DNA of 64,000 nucleotides from positions 1,488,001-1,552,000 of the forward strand of contig NZ_CP009287.1 of NCBI RefSeq assembly GCF_000758705.1, read 5' to 3'. The translations under genes were made by a program, and so were the position numbers. The notes under the pieces were generated by a model, which saw nothing but the letters and a program-made list of their open reading frames with translations, was not told the DNA's origin and ran no database searches. This stretch comes from Paenibacillus graminis (GTDB lineage Bacteria; Bacillota; Bacilli; Paenibacillales; Paenibacillaceae). Positions 8,414-16,489 of this stretch are shown one piece after another (the stretch's first letter is position 1; each line of letters opens with the position of its first letter).

Positions 8414-8442
8414 TTGACTAGACCACAAAATCATGATAAATT
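8414..8442 (+). promoter_or_regulatory. Predicted sigma-A promoter for the tRNA-Asn/Ser pair
   Basis: TTGACT, 17-base spacer, TAAATT, ending 21 bases before tRNA-Asn. Confidence 0.7.
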
Positions 8443-8463
8443 ATTTCTTGTTCATGTGAATGT

Positions 8464-8539
8464 TCCCTGATAGCTCAGTTGGTAGAGCACTCGACTGTTA
8501 ATCGAGTTGTCACAGGTTCGAGTCCTGTTCGGGGAGCCA
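8464..8539 (+). tRNA. tRNA-Asn (GTT)
   Basis: Complete cloverleaf. Acceptor TCCCTGA pairs with TCGGGGA (one G-T pair); the D arm contains TAGCTCAGTTGGTAGAGCA; the anticodon loop is CTGTTAA with anticodon GTT; the T arm has GGTTCGAGTCC. The CCA end is encoded (8537-8539). First gene of the tRNA pair, directly after a strong promoter. Confidence 0.95.
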
Positions 8540-8546
8540 TTTTCTT

Positions 8547-8635
8547 GGAGAGATACCCAAGTGGCTATAAGGGGACCCTCTGCTAAGGGGTTAGACTGCG
8601 TAAGCGGTGCGAGGGTTCGAATCCCTCTCTCTCCG
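8547..8635 (+). tRNA. tRNA-Ser (GCT)
   Basis: Acceptor GGAGAGA pairs with TCTCTCC, discriminator G. The anticodon loop CTGCTAA gives GCT, reading AGC/AGU. A long variable arm (GACTGCGTAAGCGGTGC) is typical of class II serine tRNAs. CCA is not encoded: the bases after G8635 are TAC. The D arm (AAGTGGCTATAAGGGG) is a little unusual but foldable. Its last 15 bases are duplicated twice downstream. Confidence 0.93.
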
Positions 8636-8913
8636 TACCGAAATACTTCCCTGTTAGGGATGAGAACCCTTGGTGGTTCGTTGGAGCATAAACTGCGTTA
8701 GGATTGCGTCGCAATCTCTCGCGAAGCGAGAGTATCCCTCTCTCTCCGTACCCGAAATACTTCCCTGTTAGGGATGAGAACCCTTGGTGGTTCGTTGGAG
8801 CATAAACTGCGTTAGGATTGCGTCGCAATCTCTCGCGAAGCGAGAGTATCCCTCTCTCTCCGTGCCGAAATACTTCCCTGTTAGGGATGAGAACCATTGG
8901 TGGTTCGTTGGAG
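8621..8913 (+). repeat. Tandem repeat built on the 3' tail of tRNA-Ser
   Basis: Three units begin with the same 15 bases as the end of tRNA-Ser (ATCCCTCTCTCTCCG) at 8621, 8734 and 8848, giving periods of 113 and 114; the last unit is partial and stops near 8913. Each full unit also carries the motif GGGATGAGAACC...GGTGGTTCGTTGGAGC and two adjacent perfect hairpins, GATTGCG/CGCAATC and CTCTCGC/GCGAGAG. Only the first unit has a full tRNA body. It looks like slippage or unequal exchange, or repeated insertion at the tRNA tail. Confidence 0.9.
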
Positions 8914-8943
8914 TTTTAACAAACTTTATAAATGATTTCATAC

Positions 8944-8977
8944 AAAAAGAGCTTCCGGCGGAGGTTCTTTTTTTGTT
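8944..8977 (+). terminator. Intrinsic terminator of the tRNA transcript
   Basis: AAAGAGCTTCC pairs, with two G-T pairs, to GGAGGTTCTTT, followed by a run of T bases. It would end the tRNA transcript after the tandem repeat. Confidence 0.65.
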
Positions 8978-9424
8978 GTTTAGGAAACTGTGCTATACGA
9001 AAAATGTGCATTGCTTAGACGATCGAAATATAAACCGGACGATTCAAAGGTAAAGAGGATGATCATGCGTGGGGTGTTGCAGGATAATAATGGTGCGGAG
9101 AAGCCGGTGAGCAAGCGCTAGTTGGAAAAAGTGAACTTATTTCTCTCCAAAACATACAATTATGAGGTTTAAGTGGAAAAAGGAAACTTAATTGGGCAAT
9201 ATTATACTGTCAGAGGTGGAATGAGCTGAATTAGTTCCCCTTTTTCCACTTAGACTGCGGAGAAGGGGGCGCTGGAGCCGATTAGTTCCCCTTTTTCCAC
9301 TTAGACTGCGGAGAAGGGGGAGCGGGGCCAATGAGTTGCCCCTTTTCCACTTTAACTACGGGCAGGGGGCTGCGAGCCAATTTGCGGACCTTTTTCCAGT
9401 TGGAGTTGCCGCCGAATTCATAAA
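8978..9424. repeat. Non-coding spacer with 50-base imperfect repeats
   Basis: No gene is seen. Between about 9121 and 9402 there are six copies of a core close to GTGGAAAAAGGGGAACT. Two, more diverged, read on the plus strand (near 9122 and 9173) and four on the minus strand, starting at 9231, 9282, 9332 and 9382 with a period of 50-51. The second and third also share GACTGCGGAGAAGGGGG between cores. The two orientations face each other and could fold into a large stem. Confidence 0.8.
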
Positions 9425-9697
9425 TTACTTTCCAGGCACCGCTAACTGAAATTCCAAAACGGCTGTATTGTCCGGTGAAGGACGGCTCAGCCTGTTTGTT
9501 CTGCTTTTTACGCTAAAAGGCTCCTCTTCGTCTTCCACAGGTTCCCCCCCTATCGCGCCGACAAAAAAATCTGCTGATGCAACCCGTTGCCCCTTTAATA
9601 AATTGAAGGATTGATGCTGTAAAGAGACAAATGTTATATGAATTGCGGAAAAATAAAGTATTGTATTAGAAAAGGAAAAAAATCCAAAAACAAGCAT
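9425..9697 (-). CDS. Hypothetical small protein, doubtful gene
   Basis: 90 codons with a hydrophobic N-terminus (LVFGFFSFSNTILYFSAIHITFVSL) that could be a signal or membrane segment, then a polar, Pro/Ser-rich tail. ATG is preceded by GGAGG ten bases upstream. No family recognised. It lies in a repeat-rich, otherwise gene-free kilobase, so it could be a chance frame. Confidence 0.35.
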   Translation of the reverse strand: MLVFGFFSFSNTILYFSAIHITFVSLQHQSFNLLKGQRVASADFFVGAIGGEPVEDEEEPFSVKSRTNRLSRPSPDNTAVLEFQLAVPGK

Positions 9698-9762
9698 GCT
9701 TCCAAAACCTCCGGTTTTCTCCGTTTCTCACGATAATATTCATTCCTGCCAGAACACCTCAC

Positions 9763-9790
9763 TTGAAAATTACCATTTGAGTCATATTAT
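9763..9790 (+). promoter_or_regulatory. Predicted sigma-A promoter for the liv operon
   Basis: TTGAAA, 16-base spacer, TATTAT, about 230 bases before livH. The leader it would produce contains the nine-base tandem repeat. Other weak promoters are possible nearer the gene. Confidence 0.4.
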
Positions 9791-9907
9791 CTTACATAAA
9801 ATTCTGAAATTTGTATTACATTGCATTTTTGTTAGTGACTAGGATAGGAGTGTGTGTTAATATAAATGACATCAAAGAGCTTGGAAGATAATAATCATGT
9901 AAAGAAT

Positions 9908-9975
9908 GCAAACAACGCAAACAACGCAAACAACGCAAACAACGCAAACAACGCAAACAACGCAAACAACGCAAA
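9908..9975 (+). repeat. Nine-base tandem repeat (GCAAACAAC) in the livH leader
   Basis: Seven perfect copies of GCAAACAAC from 9908 to 9970 plus a partial eighth. An ATG at 9906 reads through them as M-(QTT)7-QSRERG and stops at 9990-9992, 28 bases before livH, though it has only a weak ribosome site. Copy number is likely to vary between strains. Confidence 0.9.
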
Positions 9976-10020
9976 GTAGAGAAAGGGGATAAAAAATAAT
10001 ATGGGGAAAAGGGGATGGCG

Positions 10021-10926
10021 ATGGAGTATTTCATTCAGCAATTAATTAACGGAATTTCCGTAGGCAGTATCTACGCTCTGATCGCCCTGGGGTACACGAT
10101 GGTTTACGGTATTATCAAGTTGATCAATTTTGCGCATGGGGATGTATTTATGGTGGGATCGTTTATCGGCCTGTACAGTGCCAAGTATTTGGCGAATGCA
10201 GGTTTTTCACCGGTTGTTGTTCTGGTTCTGTCACTCGTCATATCTATGACCATCAGCGGGCTGCTGGGTATAACGATTGAACGGCTGGCCTACAAGCCGC
10301 TGCGCAAATCGACGCGGATTGCTGCTTTGATTACGGCCATAGGCGTATCCTTTCTGCTTGAATATACCGGAGTGCTCATTCTCGGGCCGCAGGCTCAAGG
10401 CTTCCCGGACATTATGGACAAGAAACAGTACACACTCTTCGGAACATCTATCCAAGTGGAATCGAATCAGGTAATGATTCTTCTAACAACGATAATTCTT
10501 ATGGTTATTCTGCAATACATTGTCCGTTACACCAAAACCGGTAAAGCCATGCGTGCGGTATCTTTCGATGTGGAAGCCGCTCGATTGATGGGAATCAACG
10601 TAGACCGCACCATCTCGGCAACCTTTGCCATCGGTTCGGCGCTTGCCGCCGCAGCCGGCGTGATTTTCGGCATGACCTACAATTCAGTTGACCCTCTAAT
10701 GGGTGTTATGCCTGGTCTGAAGGCTTTTGTTGCTGCTGTACTTGGCGGCATCGGAAGTATCCCGGGTGCACTTGTAGGCGGACTTCTGCTGGGTACGGTA
10801 GAGACGGAAATTTCCTCACTGGGATTTTCCTCCTGGCGTGACGGTGTGGCTTTTGCCGTACTGATTCTGATCCTTATCTTCAAACCATCCGGATTGTTTG
10901 GCAAAAATGTCCGGGAGAAAGTGTAG
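10021..10926 (+). CDS. livH: Branched-chain amino acid ABC transporter permease LivH
   Basis: 301 residues, eight or so membrane segments. It has the LivH hallmarks: an N-terminus like MEYFIQQLINGISVGSIYALIALGYTMVYG (read as segments), INFAHGDVFMVG, and the EAA-like loop near AAARLMGINVDRTI. With LivM it forms the membrane channel of the importer for leucine, isoleucine and valine, although related systems carry amides, urea or other amino acids. I use the second ATG, which has AGGGG six bases before it. First gene of a five-gene operon; the following livM starts right at its stop. Confidence 0.93.
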   Translation: MEYFIQQLINGISVGSIYALIALGYTMVYGIIKLINFAHGDVFMVGSFIGLYSAKYLANAGFSPVVVLVLSLVISMTISGLLGITIERLAYKPLRKSTRIAALITAIGVSFLLEYTGVLILGPQAQGFPDIMDKKQYTLFGTSIQVESNQVMILLTTIILMVILQYIVRYTKTGKAMRAVSFDVEAARLMGINVDRTISATFAIGSALAAAAGVIFGMTYNSVDPLMGVMPGLKAFVAAVLGGIGSIPGALVGGLLLGTVETEISSLGFSSWRDGVAFAVLILILIFKPSGLFGKNVREKV

Positions 10927-11907
10927 GTGGGAATCCGGGTGAAGAAGCTAAATAAAAATTTCTGGGTAGGCATTATTGTGGCCCTGGCCTTTTACGGAGT
11001 TGTCCAAGTTCTTTTAACAACGGGAATATTTACTGATGTGACGAGATCTATGCTGCTTTTGATTGGTGTTAATATCATGCTGGCGGTGTCGCTTAATCTG
11101 ATTACCGGGATTACCGGACAGTTTTCCATCGGTCATGCAGGATTTATGTCGGTAGGTGCATATACCTCGGCTATTCTGACTCTGGATTATAACGTCCCGT
11201 TCATCCCGGGCATCCTTGCCGGAGGTCTGCTGGCTGCTGTATTTGGCGTATTGATTGGCATGCCGACCCTACGGCTGAACGGTGACTATCTGGCTATCGC
11301 TACCCTTGGCTTCGGAGAAATTATCCGCATCATCATGCTCAACACGGAATATGTCGGCGGAGCATCAGGACTGAGCGGCATTCCGGCCAAAACCACATGG
11401 ACCATGCTCTTCCTGTTCACCCTGATTACAGTGGTAGTGATCAACAACTTCATCGGGTCTACACACGGCCGCGCTTGTATCGCCATCCGTGAGAATGAGA
11501 TAGCCGCAGAGGCTATGGGGATCAACACCACCCGTTACAAAATCATTGCTTTTACCATCGGTGCCTTGTTCGCCGGTATGGCCGGCGGGTTGTCAGCTCA
11601 TACGTTCTACGTTATTACTCCGGGCAGCTTCAACTTCCTGAAATCGTTCGAAATCATCGTTATGGTTGTACTCGGGGGACTTGGCAGCACAGCCGGTTCC
11701 ATCGTCGGAGCGGTCTTCGTTACTCTGCTCTATACTTACTTACGCGAATTCCCGGAATGGCGGATGATTATTTATTCAATCGTTCTGATACTGATGATGA
11801 TCTTCCGTCCAAGCGGCCTGCTTGGCAAAACCAAATTCTCTCTAGGCAGGTTCGGCAAAAAGGAGGCCAAGGCAAATGACGCAATCAGCGAAAGCAGTGC
11901 TCCTTGA
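10927..11907 (+). CDS. livM: Branched-chain amino acid ABC transporter permease LivM
   Basis: 326 residues, about ten membrane segments, with the LivM signatures NLITGITGQFSIGHAGFMSVGAY (in part), LRLNGDYLAIATLGFGEI, and ENEIAAEAMGINTTRYK as the ATPase-contacting loop. It pairs with LivH. The GTG at 10927 directly follows the livH stop; a GTG at 10939 with AGGTGG eight bases upstream is an alternative start. The 3' end overlaps livG by 32 bases, showing translational coupling. Confidence 0.93.
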   Translation: MGIRVKKLNKNFWVGIIVALAFYGVVQVLLTTGIFTDVTRSMLLLIGVNIMLAVSLNLITGITGQFSIGHAGFMSVGAYTSAILTLDYNVPFIPGILAGGLLAAVFGVLIGMPTLRLNGDYLAIATLGFGEIIRIIMLNTEYVGGASGLSGIPAKTTWTMLFLFTLITVVVINNFIGSTHGRACIAIRENEIAAEAMGINTTRYKIIAFTIGALFAGMAGGLSAHTFYVITPGSFNFLKSFEIIVMVVLGGLGSTAGSIVGAVFVTLLYTYLREFPEWRMIIYSIVLILMMIFRPSGLLGKTKFSLGRFGKKEAKANDAISESSAP

Positions 11908-12658
11908 TGTTAAGGAGGCCAGCCGCTCTTTTGGCGGACTTAAAGCCCTTAGCGAAGTTTCCCTTCATATCGGCAAAGGTGAGCTTATCGGTCTGATCGG
12001 ACCCAACGGTGCAGGCAAAACAACACTGTTCAACCTGCTGACCGGAGTTTACCCGCCCTCTACAGGCAGCATCATCCTTAACAATGAGTCGATCGGCGGC
12101 ATGAAGCCCTACAAGATTAACCATAAAGGGGCGGCGCGCACGTTTCAGAACATCCGGCTGTTTACATCCATGACCGTGCTGGAAAATGTCAAAATTGCCT
12201 TCCACCAACATGCCAGGCACTCTCTGTTCACCTCGATGCTCCGGCTGCCGAAGCACTTCAGGGGAGAAGATGAAATCACACAAAAGGCTATGGATATCCT
12301 GAAAATATTTAATCTGGCCGATCAATGCGGTGAGGTTGCCAGCAATCTCAGCTACGGGAACCAGCGCCGTCTTGAGATTGCGCGGGCTCTGGCCGCAGGT
12401 CCGAGGCTGCTGCTCCTGGATGAACCGGCAGCGGGTATGAACCCGAATGAAACGCGTGATCTGATGAATCTGATTGCCTGGATCCGTAAGGAATTCGATC
12501 TTACAATTCTCCTGATTGAACATGATATGTCTCTGGTCATGGGCGTTTGCGACCGGATCTATGTGCTGGACCGCGGCATGCTGATTGCGAATGGCACACC
12601 CTCGGAGATCCGGAGCAATCCGAAGGTCATCGAAGCGTATTTGGGACAGGAGGCGTAA
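11876..12658 (+). CDS. livG: Branched-chain amino acid ABC transporter ATPase LivG
   Basis: 260 residues. Walker A is GPNGAGKTT (about residues 42-50), the signature is LSYGNQRRLEIARAL and Walker B is LLLLDEPAAGMNP; the H-loop is in LLIEHDMSLVMGV. The long insert between Walker A and the signature (RLFTSMTVLENVKIAFHQHA) is typical of LivG. It energises uptake with LivF. The start ATG lies inside the end of livM with AAGGAGG nine bases upstream. Confidence 0.94.
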   Translation: MTQSAKAVLLDVKEASRSFGGLKALSEVSLHIGKGELIGLIGPNGAGKTTLFNLLTGVYPPSTGSIILNNESIGGMKPYKINHKGAARTFQNIRLFTSMTVLENVKIAFHQHARHSLFTSMLRLPKHFRGEDEITQKAMDILKIFNLADQCGEVASNLSYGNQRRLEIARALAAGPRLLLLDEPAAGMNPNETRDLMNLIAWIRKEFDLTILLIEHDMSLVMGVCDRIYVLDRGMLIANGTPSEIRSNPKVIEAYLGQEA

Positions 12659-12663
12659 GAACT

Positions 12664-13365
12664 ATGCTCAAAGTTCAGGGAATCAACGTTTATTATGGAG
12701 CCATTCATGCTCTGAAAGACCTCAGTATTGAAGTGAAGCAAGGGGAGATCGTGACCTTAATCGGTGCCAACGGCGCCGGCAAGTCAACACTGCTCAAAAC
12801 GCTATCCGGCTTGCTGAAGCCAAAAACAGGCAGTATTGAATTTCTGGATAAATCCATTACCAACCAGAGTGTCCAGTCGGTTGTGAAGCAGGGGTTGATT
12901 CATTGCCCGGAGGGGCGGCGCGTATTCGCCAATATGTCGGTAGAAGAAAATCTCGAGCTTGGCGCTTACCTGCAGAATCCGTCCAGTCTGGCGGCTGACT
13001 TCGAGAGAATCTACAATACCTTTCCGCGACTTCTGGAACGCAAGAAGCAGCAGGCCGGAACGCTGTCCGGCGGCGAACAGCAGATGCTTGCCATGGGCCG
13101 TGCGCTTATGGGGCACCCCAAGCTGCTGCTGCTGGATGAACCGTCCATGGGGCTTGCCCCGCTCCTGGTTCAGGACATTTTCACAATCGTCAAAGAAGTC
13201 AACGCTGCCGGCACAACCGTACTGCTTGTGGAGCAGAATGCGCATCAGGCCCTCAAAATCGCCCACCGCGCTTATGTGCTGGAGACTGGCAGAGTGGTGC
13301 TGGAAGGCGGCGCCAAGGAGCTGGCGGATTCTGAAGAGATAAAAATGGCTTACCTCGGACACTAG
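12664..13365 (+). CDS. livF: Branched-chain amino acid ABC transporter ATPase LivF
   Basis: 233 residues. Begins MLKVQGINVYYGAIHALKD; Walker A GANGAGKST, a CPEGRRVFANMSVEENLELGA stretch diagnostic of LivF, signature LSGGEQQMLAMGRALM, Walker B LLLLDEPSMGLAP and H-loop LLVEQNAH. The ATG is separated from the livG stop by five bases, with AGGAGG ten bases upstream. It is the second ATPase of the importer. Confidence 0.94.
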   Translation: MLKVQGINVYYGAIHALKDLSIEVKQGEIVTLIGANGAGKSTLLKTLSGLLKPKTGSIEFLDKSITNQSVQSVVKQGLIHCPEGRRVFANMSVEENLELGAYLQNPSSLAADFERIYNTFPRLLERKKQQAGTLSGGEQQMLAMGRALMGHPKLLLLDEPSMGLAPLLVQDIFTIVKEVNAAGTTVLLVEQNAHQALKIAHRAYVLETGRVVLEGGAKELADSEEIKMAYLGH

Positions 13366-13436
13366 GCCCGGGCTGATATGCGGCATCAGGGAAACAACAT
13401 ATAAAAATTCAATTATTCGGGAGGCTGAGAGAAACA

Positions 13437-14636
13437 ATGAAGAAAATTGGGGCCATTATTTTGTCGGCGGTACTGACAGCAGTATTAGCATCGGGCTGCG
13501 GCAACAACAAGACAGAGAACAGCGGCAACTCTGCAAGCGGCGGCAACACTGCCGGGGACACAATCAAAATCGGTGCTGACCTTGAGCTCACAGGCGGCCA
13601 GGCTTCTTTCGGCGACTCCGCATCAAAGGGCGCGAAGCTGGCTGTCCAGCAGATTAACGACGCAGGCGGTATTCTTGGCAAGAAGCTCGAACTGGTTGTA
13701 GCTGATAATGCCTCCAAATCCGAGGAAGCGACACAGGTTGCCCAAAAATTGATTACAACAGATAAGGCGGTTACCATTATTGGTGCTTCCACATCAACCA
13801 ACACATTGGGGATTGTTCCAGTAGCCACCGAAAAAGAAATTCCACTCGTCTCAGTGGGTGCTACCAACCCTAAGGTTACCGTGGACGAACGCACGGGCAA
13901 AGTGAATGATTGGGTATTCCGCGCTGCCTTCATCGATCCATTCCAAGGCCAGGTAATGGCTAACTTTGCCCTGGATTCCCTGAAAGCCAAAACTGCAGTA
14001 ATCTATACTGATACGTCGAGTGACTACTCGAAAGGTCTGCAGAAATTCTTTGAAGAAACCTTTAAATCCAAAGGCGGAGAAGTGCTGAGCCAAGAGTCTT
14101 ACCAACAAAAAGATTCGGACTTCAAAGCCGTACTGACCCGTATCAAAGCCGCCAATCCGGATGTTATTTACCTGCCCGGGTATTATGAAGAAGTGGGTAA
14201 AATCCTGAAACAGGCACGTGGGATGGGCATCACTGCCCCATTCCTGGGCGGAGATGGCTGGGATTCTCCTCAGCTGGCTGAAATCGCCGGTGCAGATGCG
14301 CTGAATGACACGTATATGTCCAATCACTATTCGCCGGAAGATACAGCTGCTGAAGTTACCAGCTTCGTAGATGCCTACAAAGCCGCTAATGGCGGAGCAG
14401 TGCCTGACGGCATGGCCGCGCTGGGTTATGATGCACTCAAGCTGGTTGCCGATGCAATTACCCGTGCCGGAGAAGCAGACCCTGCCAAGATCAAGGATGC
14501 TCTGGCGGCAACCAAAGACCTGCAGCTGGCTACCGGTAAAATTACGCTGAATGAAACGCATGACCCGGTAAAAGCGGCTGTTGTGCTGAAATTCGTCGGC
14601 GGCAAGCAAACGTTCGAAACGAAGGTTAATCCTTAA
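13437..14636 (+). CDS. Branched-chain amino acid ABC transporter substrate-binding lipoprotein
   Basis: 399 residues. A lipoprotein signal peptide ends at the lipobox LASGC (Cys21), followed by a Gly/Asn/Ser linker and a Leu/Ile/Val-binding type I periplasmic-binding fold. Family signs include IKIGADLELTGGQASFGDSA, IIGASTST and GDGWDSPQL. It should be anchored outside the membrane and deliver substrate to LivHMGF. Placing the binding protein last is less usual than first and, with a 71-base gap, may allow separate expression. Specificity cannot be read; the neighbouring alanine dehydrogenase hints at alanine or branched-chain amino acids. Confidence 0.92.
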   Translation: MKKIGAIILSAVLTAVLASGCGNNKTENSGNSASGGNTAGDTIKIGADLELTGGQASFGDSASKGAKLAVQQINDAGGILGKKLELVVADNASKSEEATQVAQKLITTDKAVTIIGASTSTNTLGIVPVATEKEIPLVSVGATNPKVTVDERTGKVNDWVFRAAFIDPFQGQVMANFALDSLKAKTAVIYTDTSSDYSKGLQKFFEETFKSKGGEVLSQESYQQKDSDFKAVLTRIKAANPDVIYLPGYYEEVGKILKQARGMGITAPFLGGDGWDSPQLAEIAGADALNDTYMSNHYSPEDTAAEVTSFVDAYKAANGGAVPDGMAALGYDALKLVADAITRAGEADPAKIKDALAATKDLQLATGKITLNETHDPVKAAVVLKFVGGKQTFETKVNP

Positions 14637-14674
14637 GCTGACCTTGCGCATATGATAAAATAAATCTGACTGCT

Positions 14675-14708
14675 GAAAAGAAAGGCTCATAAGCGGGCCT
14701 TTCTTTTC
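14675..14708 (+). terminator. Intrinsic terminator after the liv operon
   Basis: AAAAGAAAGG pairs with CCTTTCTTTT around a 12-base loop. It separates liv from ald. Confidence 0.75.
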
Positions 14709-14762
14709 GCATCCTAATACACCGTAGGCTTGTACTCTCATAACATCTAAGGAGGCGGTAAA

Positions 14763-15899
14763 ATGATTGTCGGCGTACCCAGAGAGATCAAGAACAACGA
14801 GAATCGTGTAGCAATCACTCCAGCAGGGGTTGAAGCACTCCGCAAAGCTGGCCATGAGGTGTTCATTGAGCAATTGGCGGGTTCAGGAAGCGGCTTCGAT
14901 GATAGTGAGTATCTGAATAAGGGTGCAGCAATAGTGGAGTCCGCAGCGGAAGTATGGAGTAAGTCAGATATGATTATAAAAGTAAAAGAGCCGCTGCCGG
15001 AAGAGTACGGGTATTTCCGCAAGGGGCTGATCCTGTTCACCTATCTGCATCTGGCACCGGAAGCCGGATTGACTGCAGCCCTGGTTGAGAGCGGCGTAAC
15101 AGCAGTCGGCTATGAGACAATCCAGTTGGAAGACGGCTCCTTGCCGCTGCTCATTCCAATGAGCGAGGTGGCCGGACGGATGGCCGTTCAGATCGGAGCC
15201 CGGCTATTGGAGAAGCCGCAAGGAGGCAAAGGCGTGCTGCTCGGCGGTGTTCCCGGTGTGCAGCCGGGTGAGGTAGTGATCCTGGGTGGAGGCATTGTGG
15301 GCACCAACGCGGCCAAGATTGCGCTTGGCTTGGGGGCGAGAGTTACCGTGCTGGACCGGAATGCGAACCGGCTCCGGGCTCTTGATGATATTTTTGGCGG
15401 GCGTCTGGTTACCGTCATGTCTGATTCGTATCACATCGAACAAGCTGTGCGCAAAGCGGATCTGCTGATCGGTGCCGTACTGATTCCAGGTGCCCGGGCA
15501 CCCAAGCTGGTAAAAGAGTACATGGTGCAGCAAATGGCGGAAGGCTCCGTTATTGTGGATGTTGCAATTGATCAGGGCGGTTCCATAGAAACCATTGACC
15601 GGATCACTACCCACGAAAATCCCACCTATGTGAAGCATGGAGTTGTCCATTATGCTGTAGCGAATATGCCGGGAGCAGTGGCCCGGACCTCGACCCTTGC
15701 ACTCACGAATGTGACCATTCCCTATGCACTGCAGATCGCCAATCTGGGCATTCATGCGGCGGCGGTGAACAATGCGGCATTAGCCAGCGGTATTAATGTG
15801 GCCGCCGGGTATGTGACCAATCCCGCTGTGGCGCAAAGTCTCGGCTATGAAGCTGCGGGTGGCATAGAGGTGCTGGCTGCTGCCGGCGGGCGAGGCTAA
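14763..15899 (+). CDS. ald: Alanine dehydrogenase
   Basis: 378 residues, the usual length. It has [20 protein letters not shown] at the N-terminus, the LHLAPE stretch holding the catalytic His, the NAD-binding glycine loop [21 protein letters not shown] and [14 protein letters not shown]. Ald reversibly converts L-alanine and NAD to pyruvate, ammonia and NADH, and supports growth on alanine and, in Bacillus, sporulation. Start ATG has AAGGAGG seven bases upstream. It follows the liv terminator by about 55 bases and may have its own promoter in the gap. Confidence 0.95.
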   Translation: MIVGVPREIKNNENRVAITPAGVEALRKAGHEVFIEQLAGSGSGFDDSEYLNKGAAIVESAAEVWSKSDMIIKVKEPLPEEYGYFRKGLILFTYLHLAPEAGLTAALVESGVTAVGYETIQLEDGSLPLLIPMSEVAGRMAVQIGARLLEKPQGGKGVLLGGVPGVQPGEVVILGGGIVGTNAAKIALGLGARVTVLDRNANRLRALDDIFGGRLVTVMSDSYHIEQAVRKADLLIGAVLIPGARAPKLVKEYMVQQMAEGSVIVDVAIDQGGSIETIDRITTHENPTYVKHGVVHYAVANMPGAVARTSTLALTNVTIPYALQIANLGIHAAAVNNAALASGINVAAGYVTNPAVAQSLGYEAAGGIEVLAAAGGRG

Positions 15900-15933
15900 G
15901 TGCGCTGCCGGGTAATCGGTGCGGGGCGGAAAT

Positions 15934-15971
15934 GAGGGGGACCTGCATATACAGACTGATGCAGCCCCCTC
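15934..15971 (+). terminator. Strong hairpin after ald, no T-run
   Basis: GAGGGGG and CTGCAT pair with ATGCAG and CCCCCTC around a small bulge and a 10-base loop. The bases after it are CAAAATTTG rather than a T-run, so it may be a weak terminator or an mRNA-stabilising 3' end. Confidence 0.5.
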
Positions 15972-15992
15972 AAAATTTGATAAAAAAACTTC

Positions 15993-16021
15993 TTGTCAAA
16001 AATCGCTGTGTTTGATATACT
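15993..16021 (+). promoter_or_regulatory. Predicted sigma-A promoter for tRNA-Glu/Leu
   Basis: TTGTCA, 17-base spacer, TATACT, ending 37 bases before tRNA-Glu. Confidence 0.75.
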
Positions 16022-16058
16022 CATTTTTGTTGTGACAAACATGCAAGTTATCAATCAT

Positions 16059-16133
16059 GGCTCGTTGGTCAAGGGGTTAAGACACCTCCCTTTCACGGAG
16101 GTAACATGGGTTCGAATCCCATACGAGTCACCA
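16059..16133 (+). tRNA. tRNA-Glu (TTC)
   Basis: Acceptor GGCTCGT pairs with ACGAGTC (one G-T pair), discriminator A, and CCA is encoded. The anticodon stem CCTCC/GGAGG encloses loop CTTTCAC with anticodon TTC. T arm GGTTCGAATCC is standard. Confidence 0.95.
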
Positions 16134-16148
16134 TTTCTTCTGCGAGTT

Positions 16149-16179
16149 TTGGGATGAGAATCCATAGGGTTCGTTGAAG
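16149..16179 (+). repeat. Inter-tRNA motif related to the tRNA-Ser tail repeat
   Basis: GGGATGAGAATCC, five bases, GGTTCGTTGAAGC lies between tRNA-Glu and tRNA-Leu. It matches the repeated GGGATGAGAACC...GGTTCGTTGGAGC motif that follows tRNA-Ser near 8657, 8771 and 8883. Confidence 0.7.
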
Positions 16180-16188
16180 CATTATTAT

Positions 16189-16271
16189 GCGGTAGTGGTG
16201 GAATGGCAGACACGCTATCTTGAGGGGGTAGTGGGTGTATACCCGTGGAGGTTCGAGTCCTCTCTACCGCA
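16189..16271 (+). tRNA. tRNA-Leu (GAG), copy 1
   Basis: 83 bases. Acceptor GCGGTAG pairs with CTACCGC; anticodon loop TTGAGGG inside stem CTATC/GGTAG gives GAG, reading CUC/CUU. A long variable arm marks class II. CCA is not encoded (discriminator A then TAC). Identical to the copy at 17045. Confidence 0.93.
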
Positions 16272-16282
16272 TACAGTTAGTT

Positions 16283-16325
16283 AGCAAGAAGAACCTTGAT
16301 CCTTCAAGGTTCTTCTTGCTTTCTT
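16283..16325 (+). terminator. Intrinsic terminator after tRNA-Leu copy 1
   Basis: AGCAAGAAGAACCTTGA pairs with TCAAGGTTCTTCTTGCT around a four-base loop, followed by T-rich sequence. A very similar hairpin follows the second tRNA-Leu. Confidence 0.85.
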
Positions 16326-16489
16326 TATGTTTTAGTATCCCATTGTTGGCGAATGGATAGCAGCAAATACTTTGAACAATTGATAGAGCTTTAATGCTAC
16401 AATGTTCGTAATGACAGCCTGCAAATGTTTGCTTGGAATCATAAATTCAGGTTTACCTATTAATAATTTTGGCGGAAGGCGGGTTGCCG

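Noticed and set aside
8621..8913. Possible CRISPR array
   Set aside because: Units are 113-114 bases with no variable spacers and carry the tRNA-Ser tail; no cas gene is present.
9908..9975. Minus-strand frame rich in Leu-Arg-Cys
   Set aside because: It is only the reverse reading of the nine-base repeat and has no ribosome site.
13851..14873. 340-codon minus-strand frame
   Set aside because: It overlaps the liv binding protein and the ald start and has no recognisable motif.
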